This document shows, in pieces, positions 27,026 through 34,988 of a stretch of DNA of 64,000 nt. The DNA is from Sutcliffiella horikoshii (GTDB taxonomy: Bacteria > Bacillota > Bacilli > Bacillales > Bacillaceae_I): the NCBI RefSeq assembly GCF_008180725.1, contig NZ_VTEV01000003.1, positions 363,841 to 427,840 on the forward strand, given 5' to 3'. The position numbers and the translations under genes are program-made. Every line of letters starts with the position of its first letter. Within the stretch, counting starts at the first letter, position 1. Under the pieces are notes generated by a model that was not told the DNA's origin, made no database searches, and saw nothing but the letters and a program-made list of their open reading frames with translations.

Positions 27026-27625
27026 TTACTGGATATGCCATTGTTCTAGTATTTGGTTTAATTGTTTTTTTGTTTTGGTGATGGTTCCGTTGTTGTCAAT
27101 GACGGCGTGGGAGAGTTTTACTTTTTCAGAAAGGGGCATTTGTGATTGAATTCTGTCTGTTGCTTCCTTTTCGGATAAGTCGTTTCTCTCCATTAAACGT
27201 TTCAGTTGTGTTTTTTCCGTAACATAGACGAGTAGTGTTTTATCTACAAGATGGGTCAGCTTGCTTTCGAAAAGTAAGGGAATATCCATGACTACCACAT
27301 CATGTCCCTTTTCTATGTAGTTTTTTGTCTTTTCTTTCATGCTTGTCCTGATACTTGGGTGCATGATGTTGTTCAGACTTTGCCGCTTTGTTTCATCTTG
27401 AAAAATAATGCTACCGAGCTTTGGTCTGTTCAACGTTTTGTCATCATTAAGTATGTCCGTTCCAAACTCACTTACTAGTTTCTTATATGTATCTGTACCA
27501 ATTTCTACGACTTCCCGAGCCACCACGTCAGCATCCACAATTGGTATGTTTTTTTCCCTCAGCATATTGGCTACTGTGCTTTTACCACTCGCAATTCCGC
27601 CAGTAAGTCCTATAATTAACGGCAT
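27026..27625 (-). CDS. coaE: Dephospho-CoA kinase
   Basis: A 199-residue P-loop kinase, last step of coenzyme A synthesis. Walker A GLTGGIASGKST is at residues 6-17, and VVMDIPLLFES is the typical mid-protein motif. The ATG at 27625 sits seven bases after AAGGAGG; a GTG two codons upstream is too close to that SD. It has its own terminator before gapB. Confidence 0.95.
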   Translation of the reverse strand: MPLIIGLTGGIASGKSTVANMLREKNIPIVDADVVAREVVEIGTDTYKKLVSEFGTDILNDDKTLNRPKLGSIIFQDETKRQSLNNIMHPSIRTSMKEKTKNYIEKGHDVVVMDIPLLFESKLTHLVDKTLLVYVTEKTQLKRLMERNDLSEKEATDRIQSQMPLSEKVKLSHAVIDNNGTITKTKKQLNQILEQWHIQ

Positions 27626-27642
27626 GTCCACTCCTCCTTTTT

Positions 27643-27670
27643 AAAAGAGAGGCTGCGCTAAACAACCTCT
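27643..27670 (-). terminator. Weak terminator of ytaF
   Basis: AGAGGTTGTTTAGCGCAGCCTCT followed by CTTTTAAAAA on the minus strand. Confidence 0.55.
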
Positions 27671-27681
27671 GGTGTTTCTTT

Positions 27682-28323
27682 TTACATTTTAATAATCCCG
27701 ATAACGATAAGTAATACGCCCGGTAAAAAGGAGAACTTATTAATCCACGAAACGGTGGAAAACACCCTTCCCAATTTTATACCGGTGATGACAAATAACG
27801 AACTCATCACGGCTACTGAAACTGCCATAACCCCGGGAGAGTAACCAAGCAAAGCTGCACCGATTCCCGCACCAAAAGCATCAAGGGAAAGAGCAATACC
27901 TAGAAAAAAAGCCTCTAATCCAGTGATGGATCCGGAACGGTCAAAATCAGCTTCCGTTGGCTTTCTCAAAATGTTGATGACCACACCTAGTGATTTGATT
28001 TCAAGATTGAACAGTATACGTTCGTCTGCAAAAGAAGTACTATCTTCGGCTGTACTGGCACGGAAAAACTGGTAGAGAACCCACATTCCTAAAAGAATGA
28101 GAATACTTCCACCAACTGTCTCTGCAAAAGCAGGGGAGAGAAATTTCATAAGTATGGTGCCTACTAACATGGCAAGCAGAAGCGAGACGGCCGAACAACA
28201 CGCAATGATAGTGATTGATTTAAGCGGCATATGCATTTTTCTTAGGCCATATGTCAAGCCAACACTGAAGCTATCCAGACTAACGGCAAAGGCTAGTAGG
28301 ATAAGTGAGATGTATGGAATCAT
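27682..28323 (-). CDS. ytaF: Sporulation membrane protein YtaF (MntP-like)
   Basis: A 213-residue protein with six hydrophobic helices in two related halves. Each half has an acidic motif, AVSLDSFSVGLTYG and ALSLDAFGAGIGAALLG, typical of the MntP/YtaF group whose members export Mn2+ or are sporulation-linked. The ATG at 28323 follows GGGAGGA; the frame starts eight codons earlier without an SD. It sits between coaE and mutM as in B. subtilis. Confidence 0.88.
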   Translation of the reverse strand: MIPYISLILLAFAVSLDSFSVGLTYGLRKMHMPLKSITIIACCSAVSLLLAMLVGTILMKFLSPAFAETVGGSILILLGMWVLYQFFRASTAEDSTSFADERILFNLEIKSLGVVINILRKPTEADFDRSGSITGLEAFFLGIALSLDAFGAGIGAALLGYSPGVMAVSVAVMSSLFVITGIKLGRVFSTVSWINKFSFLPGVLLIVIGIIKM

Positions 28324-28406
28324 TAAGAGCTCCTCCCTAACTATCACTACGATAGTATATGGCAGGAGCCCATTCGATGTGTTCTAAATATTTTTTAGCT
28401 CTGACT

Positions 28407-28537
28407 CCCTTTTGCCTTTCGCTCCGGGTGTTCGCTTTCCGCGGGGCGTGTGCTTGAGCCTCCTCGCTGCGCTCCGGGGTCTCAACCTACCGCTACCTCC
28501 CGCCGGAGTCTCACACCCTGCTCTTCAGGCAAAAGGG
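28407..28537. repeat. Dispersed intergenic repeat, copy with 10-bp inverted ends
   Basis: CCCTTTTGCC (28407-28416) and GGCAAAAGGG (28528-28537) are perfectly inverted. The interior is shared with the other copies. It lies between mutM and ytaF. Confidence 0.9.
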
Positions 28538-28553
28538 TAGATTAAGTGGACTC

Positions 28554-29384
28554 TTATGGCTTTGGCTGGCATTTGGGGCAGGTGTGGGTTCCTCTGCCGG
28601 CTACGACTGTTTTTTCAATTTCTTGGCCGCATTTTCTGCAAGGTTCTCCTTTTCGGCCGTAGACGAAAAGCTCGAGTTGGAACATACCGATTTGACCTTG
28701 GGAGTTTACATAGGAGCGGATGGTGCTTCCACCTTTGTCGACAGCTTCCTGAAGAGTCAGGACTATTTCGCGTTGCAGCTCTATAAGCTCCTCCTCGTTC
28801 AAACTGCTTGCCGTTCTTTCTGGATGGATTCCCGCTCTAAATAATGCCTCATCCACATAAATATTCCCTAAGCCCACCACAACTGTTTGGTCTAATAAAA
28901 CAGCCTTGATGTTTCGGTTTGTTTTAGCAAGTCTTTCTTTAAGGAGATCAAGGTTGAACTCATCCTCAAAAGGTTCTGGTCCTAAACTGGCAAGCGATTT
29001 AGCTGCAAGTTCCTCGCCTTTTTTATAAAGATGAAGCGTGCCGAACTTCCGAACGTCCTGGTAGCGAAGTTCGGTGCCGTCTTCAAAATAGAAGAACACG
29101 TGGGTATGTTTATTAGCCGGCTCTTCTTTTTGATAAAGGCCATATTTTCCTTCCATTCGCAAATGAGAGACCATGCAATAATCGTTAAGGTAAAAGAGGA
29201 GAAACTTTCCTCTTCTGCCGATTTCCACAATCTCTTGGCCAATCAGCATTCCCTCAAAAAGAGCAGCATCATCTGGCTCTTTTATCATTTTAGGCCATAA
29301 GACTTTCACGTGTTTGATTTTTTTTCCTTGTACAAGTTCAACCAGTGTTTTTCTGACCGTTTCAACCTCAGGTAGTTCTGGCAT
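28554..29384 (-). CDS. mutM: Formamidopyrimidine-DNA glycosylase
   Basis: A 276-residue Fpg/MutM that removes 8-oxoguanine and nicks the abasic site. The catalytic N-terminus PELPEVETVRKTL (Pro after Met removal), the H2TH region and a C-terminal zinc finger CRKCGQEIEKTVVAGRGTH followed by CPKC are all intact. It lies 15 bases downstream of polA, with SD GAGGATG, so the pair is likely one unit. Confidence 0.97.
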   Translation of the reverse strand: MPELPEVETVRKTLVELVQGKKIKHVKVLWPKMIKEPDDAALFEGMLIGQEIVEIGRRGKFLLFYLNDYCMVSHLRMEGKYGLYQKEEPANKHTHVFFYFEDGTELRYQDVRKFGTLHLYKKGEELAAKSLASLGPEPFEDEFNLDLLKERLAKTNRNIKAVLLDQTVVVGLGNIYVDEALFRAGIHPERTASSLNEEELIELQREIVLTLQEAVDKGGSTIRSYVNSQGQIGMFQLELFVYGRKGEPCRKCGQEIEKTVVAGRGTHTCPKCQPKP

Positions 29385-29399
29385 GGTAACACATCCTCA

Positions 29400-32039
29400 T
29401 TATTTCGCGTCGTACCATGTAGAGCCGTATGAATAATCCACCTTAAGCGGCACCTTCAATTCCACTGCTTGCTCCATTACTTCTGGTACAATCTTCTTTA
29501 ATTTTTCTATTTCATCTTTAGGGGCCTCAAATACAAGTTCATCGTGTACTTGTAAGAGGACTTTCGATTTCATATTTTCTTCTTCTAGTTTGTTTGCCAT
29601 GTCAATCATTGCTCTTTTTATGATATCAGCGGCACTACCTTGAATCGGTGTGTTCATCGCTGTTCTTTCAGCAAAACTTCTCAAGTTAAAGTTGCTGCTT
29701 GTTATCTCTGGGAGGTAACGGCGGCGATGCAGAAGAGTTGTAACGTATCCCTTATCCTTTGCATCAAGGACGCTATCTTCCATGTATTCTTTCACTCCAG
29801 GGAAGCTTTCCAAGTATCGATCGATAAATGTTTTCGCATCTTTTCTTGTAATACCCAAACTCTGTGAAAGACCATAGTCACTAATTCCATAGACAATTCC
29901 AAAGTTTACGGCTTTGGCCTGACGGCGCATATTGGAAGTGACTTCATCTTCTGATACATGGAATACATCCATTGCCGTTTTTGTATGAATGTCCGCATCT
30001 TCTTTAAATGCTTCAATCAGTTTTTCGTCATTTGCAATATGAGCAAGAACCCTTAGTTCGATTTGGGAATAGTCGGCAGCAAAGATAACCCAATCTTCAT
30101 GGGATGGAATAAATGCCTCTCTTATCTTTCTACCTTCCTCTAGACGAACAGGAATATTCTGCAGGTTTGGATCAATCGAACTCAAACGACCAGTCTGTGT
30201 TAACGCCTGATTAAAGCGTGTGTGTATTTTATGCGAATCCTCATGGATCACTTTTAATAACCCTTCAATGTATGTTGATTTCAGTTTACCTAATTGACGA
30301 TAGTGTAAGATTTGCTGAATAACCTCATGCTTTTCTGCTAATTTTTCCAACACGTCAGCAGAAGTCGAGTACCCTGTTTTTGTCTTCTTTACAGGCGGTA
30401 ATCCAAGCTTTTCAAAAAGAATGACACCAAGCTGCTTTGGAGAGTTAATATTGAACTTTTCGCCTGCCAGGTCAAAAATTTTCTCTTCAATTTTCTCTAG
30501 CTTCTCGCCAAGTTCTGTTCCCATTTCTTCTAATCGTGCTTTATCTACTTTAATACCGAGCGCTTCCATTTCTGCCAGTACCAATGTCAATGGCATTTCC
30601 AGTTCCTCAAATAATTCCAACTGCTCATTGTCCTTTAATTCGTGAATGAAGGACTCTTTCATTTCCTGCATGGCGAAAGTCTTTCTCACCAGATGGTCTG
30701 CCACCTTCTGTTGATCCGGTATAGCACGCTTGGCACCTTTTCCGTAAACAGCTTCATCTGTTTCAATCTGATAATAGCCTTTTTTACGGGCAATTTCGGC
30801 AAGGTCAGTGGATGTCTCCGACGGATTCACGATATAAGATGCAATGATAAAGTCAAAGTCAATTCCGTTCAGTTCAATCCCTTTCCACTTTAGTGCTACG
30901 ATTGCTCTTTTTGCATCAAAAACAGTCTTTTTTCTTTTATGATCTGAAGCAAATGCTGCGAACTCTTCTGACTGCAAAGCCACATCTGTAGGGATAAAAT
31001 AGTTCCCAGTCTCATTCACAAGTGCGATTCCTTGAATGTCTGCACGGTGATAATTTTCATCTAACACTTCTACCATAAAGAAGTTTTCTTTGGCAAAGTG
31101 CTCCTCTTTTACTTCATCCAGTATTTCAAAGGAAATATCCTCTAAATCCTCTGATATCGTTTCTCCATCTTCTCCAAGCTTGTCTAAAAGGGAGTTAAAA
31201 CTAAGTTCTTTGAAGATATCTACGACTTTCTTTTTATCAAAACCTTCATAAACAAGTTCTTCTACCGTAATTTCTACCGGCGCTTCGGTCATGATAGTTG
31301 CGAGTTGCTTGCTCATGATTGCCTGCTCTTTATTATCTTCTAGCTTTTCTTTCAACTTCTTCCCACTTACCTGGTCAATGGACTCAAGAAGTGTTTCAAT
31401 GGTACCAAATTCCTTTAACAGTTTAATGGCTGTTTTTTCACCAACTCCAGGTACACCTGGGATATTATCCGACGAATCTCCCATAAGGCCTTTCATGTCG
31501 ATGATCTGATCCACATTCAGTCCGTATTTTTCTTCAATGAATGAAGGTGTGTAAGAATCTACATCTGTAATACCTTTTTTTGTGATATCCACCGTGATTT
31601 TTTCTGTGGCTAGCTGTGTTAAATCTTTGTCTCCTGATATGATTTTCACTTCATAATCATCTTTGGCAGCTTGTTGAGCCAATGTCCCGATAATATCATC
31701 GGCCTCATATTCAGGCAGTTCGTATCTTTTTATGTTGTATGCGTCCAGTAGCTCTCTAAGGAAGGAGAATTGTTCGGACAGTTCAGGTGGAGTTTTTTGA
31801 CGTCCCCCTTTGTATTCTCCGAACGTTTTATGGCGGAATGTTGTTTTGCCTGCATCGAATGCCACAAGCATATGGGTAGGTTTTTCTTCTTCTAAAATGC
31901 GCATCAACATCATGGTAAATCCATAAATAGCATTGGTATGTATTCCTTTTTCATTGCTTAATAGCGGAAGTGCAAAGAAAGCACGATAGGCGATGGAGTT
32001 TCCATCAATCAATACTAGTTTGTTTGTTGCCATAGTCAT
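29400..32039 (-). CDS. polA: DNA polymerase I
   Basis: An 879-residue polymerase with three parts: an N-terminal 5'-3' exonuclease (LVLIDGNSIAYRAFFALP, then DSSDNIPGVPGVGEKTA), a middle 3'-5' exonuclease-like domain (about 300-465) in which the usual catalytic acidic residues are not apparent, as in other Bacillus PolA, and a polymerase domain with motif A ADYSQIELRVLAHI, the O-helix RRQAKAVNFGIVYG and motif C QVHDELVFEAP. The ATG at 32039 follows AAGGAGG; a second ATG is two codons later. Confidence 0.97.
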   Translation of the reverse strand: MTMATNKLVLIDGNSIAYRAFFALPLLSNEKGIHTNAIYGFTMMLMRILEEEKPTHMLVAFDAGKTTFRHKTFGEYKGGRQKTPPELSEQFSFLRELLDAYNIKRYELPEYEADDIIGTLAQQAAKDDYEVKIISGDKDLTQLATEKITVDITKKGITDVDSYTPSFIEEKYGLNVDQIIDMKGLMGDSSDNIPGVPGVGEKTAIKLLKEFGTIETLLESIDQVSGKKLKEKLEDNKEQAIMSKQLATIMTEAPVEITVEELVYEGFDKKKVVDIFKELSFNSLLDKLGEDGETISEDLEDISFEILDEVKEEHFAKENFFMVEVLDENYHRADIQGIALVNETGNYFIPTDVALQSEEFAAFASDHKRKKTVFDAKRAIVALKWKGIELNGIDFDFIIASYIVNPSETSTDLAEIARKKGYYQIETDEAVYGKGAKRAIPDQQKVADHLVRKTFAMQEMKESFIHELKDNEQLELFEELEMPLTLVLAEMEALGIKVDKARLEEMGTELGEKLEKIEEKIFDLAGEKFNINSPKQLGVILFEKLGLPPVKKTKTGYSTSADVLEKLAEKHEVIQQILHYRQLGKLKSTYIEGLLKVIHEDSHKIHTRFNQALTQTGRLSSIDPNLQNIPVRLEEGRKIREAFIPSHEDWVIFAADYSQIELRVLAHIANDEKLIEAFKEDADIHTKTAMDVFHVSEDEVTSNMRRQAKAVNFGIVYGISDYGLSQSLGITRKDAKTFIDRYLESFPGVKEYMEDSVLDAKDKGYVTTLLHRRRYLPEITSSNFNLRSFAERTAMNTPIQGSAADIIKRAMIDMANKLEEENMKSKVLLQVHDELVFEAPKDEIEKLKKIVPEVMEQAVELKVPLKVDYSYGSTWYDAK

Positions 32040-32088
32040 AACTCCTCCTTTGTTTCTTAATCATATTTCTTATGTAAAATCCCAACTA

Positions 32089-32152
32089 TAAAAAGCCACA
32101 ATTCTTCTTCTATTCTATCATGGATAAGAACAGAAACAAAAATTGTGGCTTT
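32089..32152 (-). terminator. Long-loop hairpin terminator after hflKC
   Basis: AAAGCCACAATT and AATTGTGGCTTT are perfect 12-base arms around a 36-base loop, followed by TTTATAG on the minus strand. It separates hflKC from polA. Confidence 0.65.
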
Positions 32153-32187
32153 GTTGTTGAAGTGGAGAATCTAGCTTATGAGCTTGG

Positions 32188-32303
32188 CCGTTCCTTTCCG
32201 CTGCAGGCACTCGCTTTCCGCGGAGGGTTGCTTGAGCCTCCCTCACAACGCTTCTGAGGTCTCAACCATCCGCTACTTCCCCGCAGGAGTCGAGTGCCTT
32301 CCA
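32188..32303. repeat. Dispersed intergenic repeat, copy
   Basis: GCAGGCACTCGCTTTCCGCG at one side and GGAGTCGAGTGCCTTCC at the other, with GAGCCTCCCTC and GGTCTCAACC inside. It lies just beyond the hflC 3' end. Confidence 0.85.
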
Positions 32304-32320
32304 TAAAAATTTTACTCTTT

Positions 32321-33253
32321 TTATTCCATTCCGCCCATTAGGAGTTTGGCGTATGGGGAATCCGAAGGAAGGACGATGACAGTTTCTCCATCAATGGTCT
32401 TTTTATAGGATTCGAGTGTGCGGTAAAGCTCATAGAATTCAGCATCTTTAGAGAATGCGTCATTGTAAACTTTAGCTGCTTCTCCTTCTCCCTGACCACG
32501 GATTGTATCTGCATCGGCTTCCGCTTTCGCTAGTATTTCTTTCACTGCACGGTCTGTATCTGCCATGATTCTGTTTTTATCGGCATCTCCACGAGAAAGG
32601 TATTCTTGAGCAGTTGATTGACGCTCTGAAATCATTCGTGTGAACACGGCAGCTTCATTTTCAGGTGGCAGGTCCGTTCTTCTCATGCGCACATCGGTCA
32701 CGACAATTCCGTAATTATCTCTTGCCAAAAGTTCATTTACTCTATCCGTTACTCTGTCATTCAAGCTTCCTCTTGATGACTTCTCATCATTGATAATATC
32801 ATCATAATTTAATTGCCCAAGTTCTGTTCTGACAACAGAGAATACAAACTCGGACATCTTGGTTTCTGCATTCACAAGACTCGCTAGGTTACTGATCATT
32901 AATTCTGGATCTTCCACTCGCCATACCACATAATTATCAATTAGCATCCGCTTTTTATCGCGAGTGTTTATTTCAGCACCGGCTTCATCATAAAGCATTT
33001 GATATTTTGGAACAGTCGTTACGGATTGAATAAATGGAGTTTTGAAATTCAAACCAGGCTCTTCCACAATCTTCACTACTTCTCCAAACTGTCTAACAAC
33101 CTTATATTCACCTTCTTTTACGACAAAAACATTCGCAAGGATTACACCAAGAACGATAAGTACTACCGCTCCAAATATTCCTCCGCGGATGATGGTTTTC
33201 CATTGTAAGTCAGGTTTTTTCTTTTCTAAATTGATGATGTTTTGATCACTCAT
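32321..33253 (-). CDS. hflC: SPFH/band-7 protein HflC
   Basis: A 310-residue partner of HflK. One N-terminal membrane anchor (about residues 25-47) is followed by an SPFH domain and a long helical region (RIMADTDRAVKEILAKAEAD). In E. coli HflKC forms a membrane cage around FtsH and modulates its proteolysis. The ATG at 33253 overlaps the hflK stop in ATGAGTGA, so the two genes are translationally coupled. B. subtilis 168 lacks this pair, as far as I recall. Confidence 0.92.
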   Translation of the reverse strand: MSDQNIINLEKKKPDLQWKTIIRGGIFGAVVLIVLGVILANVFVVKEGEYKVVRQFGEVVKIVEEPGLNFKTPFIQSVTTVPKYQMLYDEAGAEINTRDKKRMLIDNYVVWRVEDPELMISNLASLVNAETKMSEFVFSVVRTELGQLNYDDIINDEKSSRGSLNDRVTDRVNELLARDNYGIVVTDVRMRRTDLPPENEAAVFTRMISERQSTAQEYLSRGDADKNRIMADTDRAVKEILAKAEADADTIRGQGEGEAAKVYNDAFSKDAEFYELYRTLESYKKTIDGETVIVLPSDSPYAKLLMGGME

Positions 33254-34211
33254 TGTTCCCACTTCCTTCCGAGTTCGCTGGTGGTTTTGGAGCTGGATTT
33301 TCGGTTCGGAGCGGGAAATATTTCATCGTATTGCCATCATCATTCATAATGTAGATCTCGGCATACGGTAATACTTCTTCCATCGTCTCTAAAATAAGAC
33401 GCTTTTTCGTTAATTCCGGAGCGTTCACATATTCGTTATACAAGGAATTGAATTTAGCTACGTCTCCACGAGCACGCTCAATTCTTGCAGCCTTTTCCCC
33501 TTCCGCTTTGGAAATGATGGCATCTTTCTCCCCTTCTGCTTCATTTAGACGTTGGTTTTGATATCTTTTCGCTTCATTGTTCTTCGTGTTTTCCATTTCC
33601 CGTGCATCTGTTACATCTGTAAAAGCTTTACGAACCTCATCATTGGGTAATTCCACATCCTGAAGATTGACAGATGTAATGGAAATACCAATATCATAGG
33701 TCTCCATCAGGGAAGTAAGTAAGTCATAGACCTCCACTTCAATTTGTGCTTTTCCTGAAGTTAATGCTTCATCTATCTTAGTGCTACCGATAATACTTCG
33801 TAGTGAAGCGGATGTAGCATTATAAAGAACAGCCTGAGGATCATCACTATTAAATAAGTATTTTCCTGGATCGGTTATCTTCCACATGACAACCATATCG
33901 GCCAATACGATATTTTCATCACCTGTTATCATTTTTGTATCATTCGTGTATTCAACTATCTCTCCATCTTTTTCTTGATAGCCGAACTGTAAACTGAAGG
34001 TCTCCTTGGACATTGTTTCAACTGTTTGTATTGGCCAAGGCATCTTAAAATGAAGTCCTGGTTCACTGATTCCTTCTTCTACTTTTCCAAATGTCATAAT
34101 CACAGCTTGTTCTGATTGATCTACTGTGTACCATGACGTTAAAGCAACTGACCCTATGACAGCAGCAAGTATTACAAGAAAAATGGTCGTGTAAATACGC
34201 TTTAAACTCAT
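33246..34211 (-). CDS. hflK: SPFH/band-7 protein HflK
   Basis: A 321-residue membrane-anchored SPFH protein: hydrophobic helix at about 5-27, SPFH domain (QAVIMTFGKVEEGISEPGLH) and the coiled helical segment NQRLNEAEGEKDAIISKAEG, ending in a Pro/Gly/Asn-rich tail. It lacks the Gly-rich N-terminal extension of E. coli HflK. The likely role is regulation of the FtsH protease and membrane quality control. A perfect sigma-W-type promoter lies 41 bases upstream (34252-34277). The start is ATG 34211; a TTG one codon earlier is possible. Confidence 0.92.
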   Translation of the reverse strand: MSLKRIYTTIFLVILAAVIGSVALTSWYTVDQSEQAVIMTFGKVEEGISEPGLHFKMPWPIQTVETMSKETFSLQFGYQEKDGEIVEYTNDTKMITGDENIVLADMVVMWKITDPGKYLFNSDDPQAVLYNATSASLRSIIGSTKIDEALTSGKAQIEVEVYDLLTSLMETYDIGISITSVNLQDVELPNDEVRKAFTDVTDAREMENTKNNEAKRYQNQRLNEAEGEKDAIISKAEGEKAARIERARGDVAKFNSLYNEYVNAPELTKKRLILETMEEVLPYAEIYIMNDDGNTMKYFPLRTENPAPKPPANSEGSGNNE

Positions 34212-34251
34212 CAAAGTTGTCTTCTCCCCTTTTTTTGTTCTCCATAACTAA

Positions 34252-34277
34252 TACGTATGAAGGTGGGGAAGGTTTCA
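34252..34277 (-). promoter_or_regulatory. Sigma-W-type promoter of hflKC
   Basis: On the minus strand TGAAAC (34272-34277), exactly 16 bases, CGTA (34252-34255). This fits the ECF sigma-W consensus TGAAAC-N16-CGTA without mismatch. It lies 41 bases before the hflK ATG. Confidence 0.75.
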
Positions 34278-34347
34278 GTATTTATATGGGTTTTTAGTTT
34301 CTTGGTAATGCTCCGCTATTGATTGAAGGTCTTCCGTATCCGAGAAG

Positions 34348-34807
34348 AAGACCTCTCTACTCCTTTTTTCTCGTCACTGAGGTCTTCATCCCGTCTATGA
34401 GGACCTCTCTACTCCTTTTTTCTCGGCACTGAGGTCTTCATCTCGTCTATGAGGACCTCTCTACTCCTTTTTTCTCGGCACTGAGGTCTTCATCTCGTCT
34501 ATGAGGACCTCTCTACTCCTTTTTTCTCGTCACTGAGGTCTTCATCTCGTCTATGAAGACTTCTCTACTCCTTTTTTCTCGGCACTGAGGTCTTCATCCC
34601 GTCTATGAGGACCTCTCTACTCCTTTTTTCTCGTCACTGAGGTCTTCATCTCGTCTATGAAGACTTCTCTACTCCTTTTTTCTCGGCACTGAGGTCTTCA
34701 TCTCGTCTATGAAGACTTCTCTACTCCTTTTTTCTCGGCACTGAGGTCTTCATCTCGTCTATGAGGACCTCTCTACTCCTTTTTTCTCGTCACTGAGGTC
34801 TTCATCA
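34348..34807. repeat. Tandem array, 9 units of exactly 52 bp (array 2)
   Basis: Units begin at 34348 and every 52 bases to 34764. Each reads ARGACYTCTCTACTCCTTTT, TTCTCGKCACTGAGGTCTTC, ATCYCGTCTATG. The ends ATGARGACYTCT and GAGGTCTTCAT are inverted, as in array 1, but the middle differs. Variation is confined to a few positions. It occupies the space between the phoR terminator and the hflK promoter. No ORF and no spacers. Confidence 0.95.
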
Positions 34808-34868
34808 CAAGAATCAAGAAATACCCTACCGAATATCGTTCCATAAATTCTATAATTCCCCAGACAAC

Positions 34869-34908
34869 AAAAAGAAGGAGAGAGCAGGGTAGGCTCTCTC
34901 CTCTTCCA
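34869..34908 (-). terminator. Terminator of phoPR
   Basis: GGAGAGAGCCTACC CTGCTCTCTCC with TTCTTTTT tail on the minus strand. Confidence 0.85.
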
Positions 34909-34988
34909 AAATTGGCTCCTTGGATGAAGGGGTTTTCATAGATTATATTAACAAAAGTTTGTAAAGTGACTATGAAAGACGTGTAAAG

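Noticed and set aside
30700-31150. Loss of the 3'-5' exonuclease residues in PolA as a mutation
   Set aside because: Inactive proofreading domains are the norm in Bacillus DNA polymerase I.
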